10,517 nucleotides of DNA from Saprospiraceae bacterium (GTDB taxonomy: Bacteria; Bacteroidota; Bacteroidia; Chitinophagales; Saprospiraceae). The notes under the pieces are model-generated. The model did not search any database. It was not told the DNA's origin and was given only the letters and a program-made list of their open reading frames with translations. Position numbers and translations under genes: made by a program. Where the stretch lies: positions 1 to 10,517 of the forward strand of contig JAEUUM010000488.1 of the NCBI GenBank assembly GCA_016787375.1, given 5' to 3'. Shown here piece after piece: positions 1 to 6,689 of this stretch (the stretch's first letter is position 1; each line of letters opens with the position of its first letter).

Positions 1-1247
1 CTACTGACCTGCTCATAAAAAACGGGAAAATTGAAAAAATCGGGAAAAACATCAAAGCTCCCAATGCAATACTAATAGACGCAACAGGAAAGCATGTAAG
101 TGCGGGTATAATTGACGAACACTCACACATTGCCATTGAAGGCGGTGTAAACGAGTGCACACAAGCCAATACCGCTGAAGTAAGAATAGGAGATGTGATT
201 GATTGTGATGACATTAACATTTATCGCCAATTATCGGGTGGCGTAACCGCGGCACAACTTCTGCATGGTTCTTGTAACCCGGTAGGGGGCCAGTCTGCTA
301 TCATTAAGTTGCGTTGGGGCTTCACACCTGAACAGATGAAAATTGAAAATGCGGATGGGTTTATAAAATTTGCTCTGGGAGAAAATGTGAAATCATCAGG
401 TTCCAGATCCAATAATAGATATCCGGATACCAGAATGGGGGTTGAACAAGTATACCAAGACGCTTTTACAAGAGCTAAGGAATATTTAGCCTTGAAAAAA
501 AACCCCACCCTTTCACCTAACATCAGAAAAGACCTCGAATTAGAGACACTGGTTGAAATTTTAACAAGCAAGAGATTTATCACCTGCCATTCATATGTCC
601 AATCCGAAATTAACATGTTAATGCATGTTGCAACAGACTTTGGATTTAAAGTCAACACTTTTACACACATCCTAGAAGGTTACAAGGTCGCTGATAAAAT
701 GAAACAACATGGTGTTGGCGCATCCTCTTTTTCAGACTGGTGGGCTTACAAATATGAAGTTGTTGATGCGATCCCTTATAACGGTTCAATATTGCATGAT
801 GTTGGTGTTACAACAGCGTATAACTCTGATGATGCAGAAATGGCAAGAAGATTAAATCAAGAAGCAGCAAAAGCCGTTAAGTATGGCGGTATTTCACAAA
901 TTGAAGCTTTAAAATTTGTAACCCTTAACCCGGCGAAATTATTGCATCTCGATAGCAGAATGGGGAGTTTGAAAGAAGGAAAAGATGCGGACTTGGTAAT
1001 ATGGTCGGATAATCCGTTGAGTGTATACGCAATGGCAGAAATAACTTTTATAGATGGCATCAAATTCTTTGACCGAAAAGAAATGGAACAAAGAAAAAAC
1101 CAAATAAACGAAGAGCGAAATGCTCTGATACAAAAAATGTTATCTATTAAAAAATCAGGAGGTAAAACCGAAAATTTTACCTCGCCTAAAAAGATACTTT
1201 ATCATTGTGATACCGTTCTGGGTGAAGAAAATTTAGAAACTCATTAA
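1..1247 (+). CDS. Amidohydrolase family protein, metal-dependent (5' end outside window)
   Basis: The reading frame is open from base 3, so the true start lies upstream; the GTG near 195 is internal. The visible fragment has 414 codons. It begins in the N-terminal beta-sandwich (IKNGKIEKIGK) and reaches the strand-1 metal motif EHSH, with His codons at 120 and 126. Further likely metal ligands are His at 588 (ITCHSYVQSE) and His at 666 (FTHILEGYKVADK). The strand-8 Asp is at 828 (YNSDD). The C-terminal part has the family signature LNPAKLLHLDSRMGSLKEGKDADLV (split here as LNPAKLL and KEGKDADLVIW), then a charged tail ending near YHCD. This matches the imidazolonepropionase/dipeptidase-like branch of the amidohydrolase superfamily, which hydrolyses C-N bonds of cyclic amides or peptides. 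The substrate cannot be read from the sequence. Export cannot be judged because the N-terminus is missing. It lies 11 bases before a paralogue, so the two are probably cotranscribed. Confidence 0.9.
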   Translation, partial: TDLLIKNGKIEKIGKNIKAPNAILIDATGKHVSAGIIDEHSHIAIEGGVNECTQANTAEVRIGDVIDCDDINIYRQLSGGVTAAQLLHGSCNPVGGQSAIIKLRWGFTPEQMKIENADGFIKFALGENVKSSGSRSNNRYPDTRMGVEQVYQDAFTRAKEYLALKKNPTLSPNIRKDLELETLVEILTSKRFITCHSYVQSEINMLMHVATDFGFKVNTFTHILEGYKVADKMKQHGVGASSFSDWWAYKYEVVDAIPYNGSILHDVGVTTAYNSDDAEMARRLNQEAAKAVKYGGISQIEALKFVTLNPAKLLHLDSRMGSLKEGKDADLVIWSDNPLSVYAMAEITFIDGIKFFDRKEMEQRKNQINEERNALIQKMLSIKKSGGKTENFTSPKKILYHCDTVLGEENLETH

Positions 1248-1258
1248 AATTTGAAATT

Positions 1259-2554
1259 GTGAAGATTAAAATATTGTTGATAATACTGTGTATTAAAACG
1301 ACATATTCGGACGCCCAAAATATTGCGGCTCCAAAACAATCAGTACCAATTGCTATAAAAGGAGCAACCATTCATTGTGCAGGAGGCAAAATATTCAATA
1401 ATGGCGTTATTGCATTTGAAAATGGGAAAATTACTGTGTTGGAAGAATCTAGAAATTCAAAGATCATTAATCAGGATAAATATGAATGGATCGATGCCAC
1501 CGGAAAACACATTTATCCCGGACTAATAGCCATCAATACACAGCTCGGTCTTAGCGAAATTGAGGCTGTAAGAGCTACAAACGATTTTACAGAGATTGGT
1601 GCATACAACCCCAATGTACGGGCAATTATCGCTTATAATACAGATTCTTATGTCATACCAACGGTAAGGAGTAACGGCGTACTGATTGCACAGGCAACCC
1701 CAACCGGTGGCGTGATTTCTGGGTCTTCTTCAGTCATGCATCTTGATGGCTGGAACTGGGAAGATGCTGTCCTTAAAACTGATGATGCAATTTATATGTA
1801 TTGGCCAAACCTTAGCAGCCCACCACGTGGTGGAGTCTCAAACCCAGACGAACCAAAACCGGTTGATCAATTTGAAAAACAGATTAAAGAAATACGGTCA
1901 TTCTTCGAACAAGCCTCTGCCTATTCAAAATCACCAAACCCCGAAATCAAAAACCTTAAGTTTGAAGCATTAAAGTCAGTTTTTGAAGGTAATCGAAAAA
2001 TATTCATTCGCGCCAACAGTGTGATTGAAATTCAATCAGCAATTCAGTTTATGGAATCTTTCAACATTAAGCCGGTTATTGTTGGAGGGCAAGAAGCCTG
2101 GAAAATTTGTCAACTTCTAAAAGAAAAAAATATTCCTGTAGTGTTTAATGAGACACATCGGTTGCCTATGTATGAGGATGATAATATTGCACAGCCATAC
2201 AAAACTCCGGTAAATCTTGCCTTAAATTCAATTTTGTTTTCTATTTCAGTTGACGGATTTTGGCAAGTTCGTAATCTACCTTTTCAAGTTGGTCAGGCGA
2301 TTCCTTTTGGCCTCGACAAAGAAAAAGCGCTTGACTGCGTTACCATTAATGCTGCTAAAATATTGGGGATAAACGAACAAACCGGATCACTCGAAATAGG
2401 AAAAGACGCGACATTAATCATTTCAGATGGAGATATTTTTGATATCATGTCGAATAATATTACTCACGCTTTTATCCAAGGGAAAAAGATAGATTTGAAT
2501 AACAAACAAAAAACTCTCAACAATATTTATCGTAAAAAATATCGCCTCAACTGA
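1259..2554 (+). CDS. Exported amidohydrolase-like protein with a degenerate metal site
   Basis: This is a 431-residue protein starting with GTG. The N-terminus (MKIKILLIILCIKTTYSDAQ) reads as a signal peptide, so it probably acts in the periplasm. It is recognisably a paralogue of the preceding gene: beta-sandwich strands (IAIKGATIHC, ENGKITVLEE), a DATGKHIYPGL strand, and a C-terminal ITINAAKILG-like segment followed by GSLEIGKDATLII. Where active relatives have His-x-His after PG(L/I)ID, this protein reads INTQ at residues 92-95. Where a later metal-ligand His is expected it reads FIRANSVIEI (Arg251). VDG near residue 332 may keep the strand-8 Asp. Related Bacteroidota proteins with the same GL(I/V)A-N/D-T-x-LGL, ATNDFTEIG and NPNVRAIIAYN stretches are annotated simply as amidohydrolases. 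Loss of catalysis and partnership with the upstream enzyme are inference. The GTG has no clear ribosome site; no in-frame ATG gives a better signal peptide. Confidence 0.88.
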   Translation: MKIKILLIILCIKTTYSDAQNIAAPKQSVPIAIKGATIHCAGGKIFNNGVIAFENGKITVLEESRNSKIINQDKYEWIDATGKHIYPGLIAINTQLGLSEIEAVRATNDFTEIGAYNPNVRAIIAYNTDSYVIPTVRSNGVLIAQATPTGGVISGSSSVMHLDGWNWEDAVLKTDDAIYMYWPNLSSPPRGGVSNPDEPKPVDQFEKQIKEIRSFFEQASAYSKSPNPEIKNLKFEALKSVFEGNRKIFIRANSVIEIQSAIQFMESFNIKPVIVGGQEAWKICQLLKEKNIPVVFNETHRLPMYEDDNIAQPYKTPVNLALNSILFSISVDGFWQVRNLPFQVGQAIPFGLDKEKALDCVTINAAKILGINEQTGSLEIGKDATLIISDGDIFDIMSNNITHAFIQGKKIDLNNKQKTLNNIYRKKYRLN

Positions 2555-2590
2555 GTGTTAATAAACAATTAATGGCTTTGTTGCTTGAAT

Positions 2591-2598
2591 TATTTTTG
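2591..2598 (+). promoter_or_regulatory. Candidate Bacteroidota -7 element (TATTTTTG) before the DUF4294 gene
   Basis: TATTTTTG matches the Bacteroidota -7 consensus TAnnTTTG and would give a leader of about 29 bases to the ATG at 2634. No TTTG is seen at the usual -33 spacing, and the region is T-rich, so chance is possible. Confidence 0.3.
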
Positions 2599-2633
2599 TT
2601 TTTATTTCGTTTTCAAATAAATACATATTTGAT

Positions 2634-3254
2634 ATGATCAGAGTAATTTTTCTTTGTTTAGTTTTTGTAAGCACAAACATCAGTGCTCAAGACAAACTTA
2701 TGAATATTGAAGTAAATGGAAAAAGTGTACCTGTTTTAATATCAGGAGGTGACACAATGATGATTTTTGATCTCCAGCAAGTAGAAGTTAAAGCTCCTCA
2801 CATTTTTAACAATGTTTCGGAAGAATTTCTATATAAAAGGTATAAACGTTATGCAATTGCCGTTTTTCCTTATGCAGTTAAAGCTATAAAGGTTTTTAGG
2901 GCAATGGAAAACGACACAAAATACATGAGCAATAAAGACAAGAAAAAATATATTAAAAAATTGGATAAAGAACTTCAAGAGGAGTTTGAAGCGCCTCTTA
3001 AAAACTTATCAAAAACTCAGGGGAAGATATTGGTCAAAATGATTGAAAGAGAACTTGATACTCCAATGTATTCGCTAATTAAAAATCTTAAGGGAGGTTT
3101 TTCAGCTTTTTACTGGAACACTTCAGGGTATTTTTGGGGTTACCATTTAAAGGATGGTTATGTCATTGGAGATGACCCTATCCTGGATTTGGTAATGCAG
3201 GATTTTGATATTGACTACACCATCAGGCAAGAAGAAAACCTTAACACAAAATAA
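2634..3254 (+). CDS. Exported DUF4294 domain protein
   Basis: This 206-residue protein begins with a clear signal peptide (MIRVIFLCLVFVSTNISAQ, cleavage after about residue 19). A short segment with LQQVEVKAPH follows, then the region I recognise as DUF4294, about residues 48-185. Its hallmarks are the FLYKRYKRYAIAVFPYAVKA helix, a lysine-rich helix (NKDKKKYIKKLDKELQEEFE), LSKTQGKILVKMIERE, and the conserved LIKNLKGGFSAFYWN stretch. Length fits the family, which is essentially confined to Bacteroidota and has no established function. The aromatic and basic pattern suggests an envelope-located protein, but that is inference. The gaps of 79 bases to the gene before and 71 to the gene after, each with a candidate promoter, suggest it is transcribed on its own. 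The ATG at 2634 is favoured because it gives the complete signal peptide. Confidence 0.87.
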   Translation: MIRVIFLCLVFVSTNISAQDKLMNIEVNGKSVPVLISGGDTMMIFDLQQVEVKAPHIFNNVSEEFLYKRYKRYAIAVFPYAVKAIKVFRAMENDTKYMSNKDKKKYIKKLDKELQEEFEAPLKNLSKTQGKILVKMIERELDTPMYSLIKNLKGGFSAFYWNTSGYFWGYHLKDGYVIGDDPILDLVMQDFDIDYTIRQEENLNTK

Positions 3255-3300
3255 AAGAGCAGACGATTTTCGGTTGAATGTATATTTTTTGAGATTTGAT

Positions 3301-3308
3301 TACTTTTG
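3301..3308 (+). promoter_or_regulatory. Candidate Bacteroidota -7 element (TACTTTTG) before the mvaD-like gene
   Basis: TACTTTTG is an exact TAnnTTTG match placed 17 bases before the ATG at 3326, implying a very short leader. The nearest upstream TTG (3274-3276) lies 24 bases away, a little farther than the usual spacing to the -33 box, so support rests mainly on the -7 match and its position. Confidence 0.4.
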
Positions 3309-3325
3309 TACTTCAATCAAGTTGA

Positions 3326-4405
3326 ATGCAAAATTATAGAAATTCTAATCTCATTATTGAAAGCAATAAAGTTACTCCTGATAAAATCACTTGGAAGTGC
3401 CCCTCAAATATTGCCTTAATAAAATATTGGGGTAAGTATGGGCTTCAGCTCCCCAGAAACCCAAGTTTAAGCTTTACCCTAACCCATGCTAATACAGAGA
3501 CAAGCATCACATATGCCCCTAAGTCAGAGTACGGTATTTCCTTTGACTTTTATTTCCATGGCAATAAGCGCGATGATTTTAAACCCAAAATCCAAAATTT
3601 ACTCGAAAAAACCATTGAAATCTTTCCTTTTCTCAAGCAACTTCACCTAACCATTGAAAGCACCAATTCTTTTCCTCACAGTGCCGGAATTGCGTCTTCA
3701 GCGTCGTCTATGGCAGCAATGGCATTGTGTCTTTGTTCAATTGAAGAAAAATTATTCAAACCAATTGGTTCTCAGGAAGAATTTTACAAAAAGGCATCTT
3801 ATGTTTCGCGTATTGGCTCTGGTAGTGCTTGTAGATCAATATTTCCTATAGCTTCAATTTGGGGCGAATTCGCTGAAATAAAGGCTGCGAGTAATGAATT
3901 CGGTATTCCTGCCGAAAATCTGATAAATCCGGTTTTCCAAACCTTTCATGATGATATCTTGATTGTGAGTAAAGAGGAAAAAACTGTTTCGAGCACAGCC
4001 GGCCATGGGCTGATGGAAGGCAATATTTACGCTGAAAACCGCTACCAACAAGCAAAAACACGGATGCACTTTTTATTAATGGCTATGAAGTCCGGTGACC
4101 TAGAAACATTTGGACAAATTGTTGAAGATGAAGCCCTGACATTACATGCTTTAATGATGACCTCCAACCCTTCATTTTTGTTAATGAGGCCAGGCACATT
4201 GTCTATAATCGAAAGATTAAGAACTTTTAGAAGAGAGACTAAAATCCCAGCTTATTTTACATTAGATGCAGGTCCAAATGTACATTTATTATACCCTGAA
4301 CAATTTTCTGATGTTATGGACGAATTCATTCGTGACGAATTATCAAAATATTGTGATAACTATGTAATCAAAGATATGGTAGGAAAAGGACCGGAATTAA
4401 TCTAA
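3326..4405 (+). CDS. mvaD: Diphosphomevalonate decarboxylase (mevalonate pathway)
   Basis: This 359-residue GHMP-superfamily enzyme performs the ATP-dependent decarboxylation of mevalonate 5-diphosphate to isopentenyl diphosphate, the final step of the mevalonate route, in the cytoplasm. The substrate-binding start CPSNIALIKYWGK (residues 25-37, Lys33) and the following PRNPSLSFTL are diagnostic of this decarboxylase. The phosphate-binding loop is PHSAGIASSASSMAA (118-131). SGSACRS carries the conserved Arg170, and FTLDAGPNVHLL carries the catalytic Asp314. No signal peptide is present; length is close to the family norm with a short N-terminal extension of about 20 residues. Other mevalonate-pathway genes are not adjacent, so the remaining steps must be encoded elsewhere. 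Every expected active-site residue is present, and I see no sign of decay. Phosphomevalonate decarboxylase of archaea or Chloroflexi is a less likely alternative. ATG 3326 is the first start after the candidate promoter. Confidence 0.93.
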   Translation: MQNYRNSNLIIESNKVTPDKITWKCPSNIALIKYWGKYGLQLPRNPSLSFTLTHANTETSITYAPKSEYGISFDFYFHGNKRDDFKPKIQNLLEKTIEIFPFLKQLHLTIESTNSFPHSAGIASSASSMAAMALCLCSIEEKLFKPIGSQEEFYKKASYVSRIGSGSACRSIFPIASIWGEFAEIKAASNEFGIPAENLINPVFQTFHDDILIVSKEEKTVSSTAGHGLMEGNIYAENRYQQAKTRMHFLLMAMKSGDLETFGQIVEDEALTLHALMMTSNPSFLLMRPGTLSIIERLRTFRRETKIPAYFTLDAGPNVHLLYPEQFSDVMDEFIRDELSKYCDNYVIKDMVGKGPELI

Positions 4406-4456
4406 ATTTTACATAGTAACTCGCGGGTTAATGAATCAAAAAATGAAGATTTACGT

Positions 4457-4464
4457 TATCTTTA
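4457..4464 (+). promoter_or_regulatory. Weak -7-like element (TATCTTTA) before the OmpA-family gene
   Basis: TATCTTTA differs from TAnnTTTG only at its last base and would leave a leader of roughly 40 bases before the ATG at 4512. That leader is A/T-rich with a long T run ending just before the start. No TTTG lies at normal -33 spacing, so this is a weak call. Confidence 0.22.
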
Positions 4465-4511
4465 CAACATGAATCTTTTAATCCCTTAATTTTTTTTTCA
4501 AAAATTCAAAA

Positions 4512-6074
4512 ATGAAATCACTTTTTACACTTTTATTAAGTACTCTTTTATTTACAACTATCAATGCGCAGGCCAAATGGGAGTTGGGTGGCCAACTCGG
4601 AGCCATGGGATATCAGGGTGACTTAAATCCTAATAAATACATGGATTTTAATACACTTAAACCTAGCTATGGCTTGTTCGTAAAGAAAAATTTTAATAAA
4701 GTACTGGGTCTAAAATTGAATTACTTGGGGGGTAAATCATCGGGTAATGATTTAAAATGGGATCAGGAAAGACAAGACAGAGGTTTTAAATCAAATACTT
4801 CTGTAAATGAATTGAGCTTATTGCTTGATTGGGACATTCTTGGTAAAAGCAGATATCGCGAAGACGGAACATTCAGAAAAAGATTGAGTCCATATGTTTT
4901 TGCGGGTGTGGGTGCGGCCTTTGTTGGTGATCCAGGATTGAACTATGATGATCCAAATTTTCCAAACAGACCTAATTTGGCAGGAGTGGCGCAAGACAAA
5001 GTGGCGACAAAACCCAGCACAGATTTTACAGTTCCTTTTGGCGGTGGTGTGAGATTAGATTTATCTCGTCAATGGGTTTTAGGTGTTGAATATGGCGTAA
5101 GACCCGTTTTCAATGATTATCTCGATGGTTTGAGTAAAGGTGGCGACTCAACAAAGGATGATTGGTACAGTTTCCTTGGGTTAAATCTTTCATACCGATT
5201 TGGTGAAAAGGATACCGATAAAGATGGCATAGTTGACAAAAAAGATGCTTGTCCTTTGGTGCCGGGATTACCTCAATTCAGCGGTTGCCCGGATACAGAT
5301 GGTGATGGCATCACAGATATGTCTGATGCATGTCCAACCGTTCCCGGAAAAATAGAATTGAATGGTTGCCCGGACAAAGACAATGATGGCATCGCAGATA
5401 AAGATGATGCTTGTCCTGATGTTGCGGGTATTGCTCAGTTCAATGGTTGCCCAGATACAGATGGTGACGGAATTATGGACCAGGATGACACTTGTCCTAC
5501 TGTAAAAGGATTAGCTAAATTTAAAGGCTGTCCTGATACAGATGGTGACGGACTTCCTGACAAGGATGATAAATGTCCTTCAGAGGCTGGTCCAGTATCA
5601 AATAATGGATGTCCGGAACTCGACACAGATAAAGACGGTATCCTTGACAAAGATGATAAATGTCCTACTGTTGCAGGAATTAAAGAAAATAATGGTTGTC
5701 CTGAAATGAAAAAGGAAGTATTGGAAGAAATTAATCTTGCAGTTAAAAATATTCAGTTTGAGACAAATTCTGATAAATTGACGGCAGAATCACTTCCGAT
5801 CTTGGAGCAGCTTTCTTCTGTCCTTGCCAAATTCCCTAATTACAATGTTGCCATAAATGGTCACACAGATTCAGATAATACAGAAAAATATAACCTTAAT
5901 TTATCTGATAAAAGAGCAAAAAAATGTGTTGAATTTTTGATATCAAAAGGCATTGATGCGAAAAGGTTGACATCAAAAGGATTTGGCGAATCAAAACCTA
6001 TAGCCACAAATAAAACAAAAGCAGGAAAACAACAAAATAGACGTGTTGAGTTTGAGCTGGTTAAAACCAACTAA
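4512..6074 (+). CDS. Outer-membrane beta-barrel protein with TSP3 repeats and C-terminal OmpA domain
   Basis: This 520-residue protein has a signal peptide (MKSLFTLLLSTLLFTTINAQ). Residues 20-232 alternate hydrophobic and polar residues and end in an aromatic strand (YSFLGLNLSYRFG), as in small outer-membrane barrels of the DUF6089/OmpA-like type common in Bacteroidota. Residues 234-397 contain six calcium-binding thrombospondin type-3 repeats (D-x-D-x-DG-I-x-D-x-x-D-x-CP ... GCP). Residues from about 405 form an OmpA C-terminal domain: NIQFETNSDKL, NGHTD, and LSDKRAKKCVEFLISKGI. Asp453 and Arg468 align with the two E. coli OmpA residues that contact diaminopimelate in peptidoglycan, so it should tether the outer membrane to the wall. 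Two Cys per repeat probably pair across the linker. The gene stands alone, closed by a strong terminator. It is most likely an abundant structural porin-like protein; a specific ligand cannot be named. Confidence 0.93.
   Translation: MKSLFTLLLSTLLFTTINAQAKWELGGQLGAMGYQGDLNPNKYMDFNTLKPSYGLFVKKNFNKVLGLKLNYLGGKSSGNDLKWDQERQDRGFKSNTSVNELSLLLDWDILGKSRYREDGTFRKRLSPYVFAGVGAAFVGDPGLNYDDPNFPNRPNLAGVAQDKVATKPSTDFTVPFGGGVRLDLSRQWVLGVEYGVRPVFNDYLDGLSKGGDSTKDDWYSFLGLNLSYRFGEKDTDKDGIVDKKDACPLVPGLPQFSGCPDTDGDGITDMSDACPTVPGKIELNGCPDKDNDGIADKDDACPDVAGIAQFNGCPDTDGDGIMDQDDTCPTVKGLAKFKGCPDTDGDGLPDKDDKCPSEAGPVSNNGCPELDTDKDGILDKDDKCPTVAGIKENNGCPEMKKEVLEEINLAVKNIQFETNSDKLTAESLPILEQLSSVLAKFPNYNVAINGHTDSDNTEKYNLNLSDKRAKKCVEFLISKGIDAKRLTSKGFGESKPIATNKTKAGKQQNRRVEFELVKTN
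5211..5702 (+). repeat. Six tandem thrombospondin type-3 coding repeats (81-bp unit)
   Basis: Five units of exactly 81 bases (27 codons) start at 5211, 5292, 5373, 5454 and 5535. A sixth of 87 bases (5616-5702) has two extra codons, Glu-Leu. Each encodes an Asp-rich DxDxDG loop, a CP dipeptide and a terminal GCP. Units 4 and 5 begin with an identical 18-base string (GATACAGATGGTGACGGA) 81 bases apart. Elsewhere the units have diverged at the DNA level while the protein motif is kept. Confidence 0.92.
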
Positions 6075-6100
6075 CCCTTTGGCTCAAAAATTAACCAATA

Positions 6101-6132
6101 AAAAAGCCCCTCCAACATTGGAGGGGCTTTTT
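6101..6132 (+). terminator. Strong intrinsic terminator after the OmpA-family gene
   Basis: A perfect 15-base inverted repeat (AAAAAGCCCCTCCAA, 6101-6115, against TTGGAGGGGCTTTTT, 6118-6132) has a GC-rich core (GCCCCTCC/GGAGGGGC) around a short A/T loop, followed by a T run. It lies 26 bases after the stop codon at 6072-6074. Because the A and T runs flank the core symmetrically, it could also act on the minus strand, although no minus-strand gene ends here. Its 3' edge is ten bases from the next start codon. Confidence 0.93.
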
Positions 6133-6141
6133 ACGTTTACT

Positions 6142-6687
6142 ATGAAAAAGATACTTACTATGTTTATCTCTCGTATTGTTTTTGCTTTCTCGATGTTGAT
6201 TAATTACTCATGCCATTCCCAGAAACCAAATACCGAAGCTCTGGTAAACAATCCAAAATTCAACCAGAAGATTTCATCAATGTTGAATTTTGATGTTCCA
6301 ATTATGGGTGTTCACGAACTTTCGACAAAGCAATCAAATTATGTTATTCTTGATGCCAGAGATAAATTGGAATTTGATATTGCACACATTAAAGGTGCTA
6401 AATTAATTGGCTATGAGCATTTTGATAAAAGTGTATTAAACAAAATTCCAAAAGATTCCAAAATAGTTGTGTACTGCTCAATAGGTTATCGAAGTGAAAA
6501 AATTGCTTTAAAGCTTAAAAAATTGGGTTACTCAAATGTATTCAATCTTTATGGAAGTATATTTGAATGGGTAAATCAAGGAAATGCTGTTTATGACAAA
6601 AACGAAATTCTTTCTCACCGAATTCATACCTACAACAAAGAATGGAGCAAGTGGGTTGACAATTGTAAATGCGAAAAAGTCTGGTGA
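6142..6687 (+). CDS. Exported rhodanese-like sulfurtransferase domain protein
   Basis: From ATG 6142 this is a 181-residue protein. An N-terminal hydrophobic segment (ILTMFISRIVFAFSMLINYSC) suggests a signal peptide; Cys24 resembles a lipoprotein cysteine, but NYSC is a poor lipobox. A single rhodanese domain covers about residues 55-150: VILDARDKLEFDIAHIKGA is the classic CH2A-type region. The active-site loop CSIGYRS starts at Cys112, so it should accept persulfide sulfur and carry out sulfur transfer or redox sensing in the envelope. A tail with a CKC pair (Cys175, Cys177) follows. The frame is open back to 6043, but that stretch overlaps the previous gene and would translate the terminator hairpin, so it is excluded. 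ATG 6160 is a possible shorter start that still keeps a hydrophobic N-terminus. Its stop lies two bases from the opposing murI stop. The natural substrate is unknown. Confidence 0.87.
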   Translation: MKKILTMFISRIVFAFSMLINYSCHSQKPNTEALVNNPKFNQKISSMLNFDVPIMGVHELSTKQSNYVILDARDKLEFDIAHIKGAKLIGYEHFDKSVLNKIPKDSKIVVYCSIGYRSEKIALKLKKLGYSNVFNLYGSIFEWVNQGNAVYDKNEILSHRIHTYNKEWSKWVDNCKCEKVW

Positions 6688-6689
6688 AG

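Noticed and set aside
221..670. Minus-strand 149-codon frame antisense to the first amidohydrolase
   Set aside because: The sense strand carries clear family motifs throughout; the antisense product has no recognisable features.
195..1247. A GTG near 195 as the start of the first amidohydrolase
   Set aside because: The frame is open to the window edge and the upstream codons encode the beta-sandwich and the essential HxH motif, so the real start is outside the window.
4417..4430. Near-palindrome TAACTCGCGGGTTA after the mvaD-like gene as a terminator
   Set aside because: The stem is short, has a G-T mismatch and a tiny loop, and no T run follows it.
5435..5650. Minus-strand reading frame inside the TSP3 repeats
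   Set aside because: It is an open frame created by the repetitive sense-strand codons; its Ser/Pro-rich repeats mirror the Asp/Gly repeats and no family is recognisable.
5211..5702. CRISPR-like or minisatellite array
   Set aside because: The 81-base periodicity is wholly explained by in-frame TSP3 protein repeats, with no repeat-spacer structure.
6043..6141. A longer N-terminus for the rhodanese protein starting at 6043
   Set aside because: It would overlap the OmpA-family gene and translate through the terminator hairpin, and it would bury the signal peptide.
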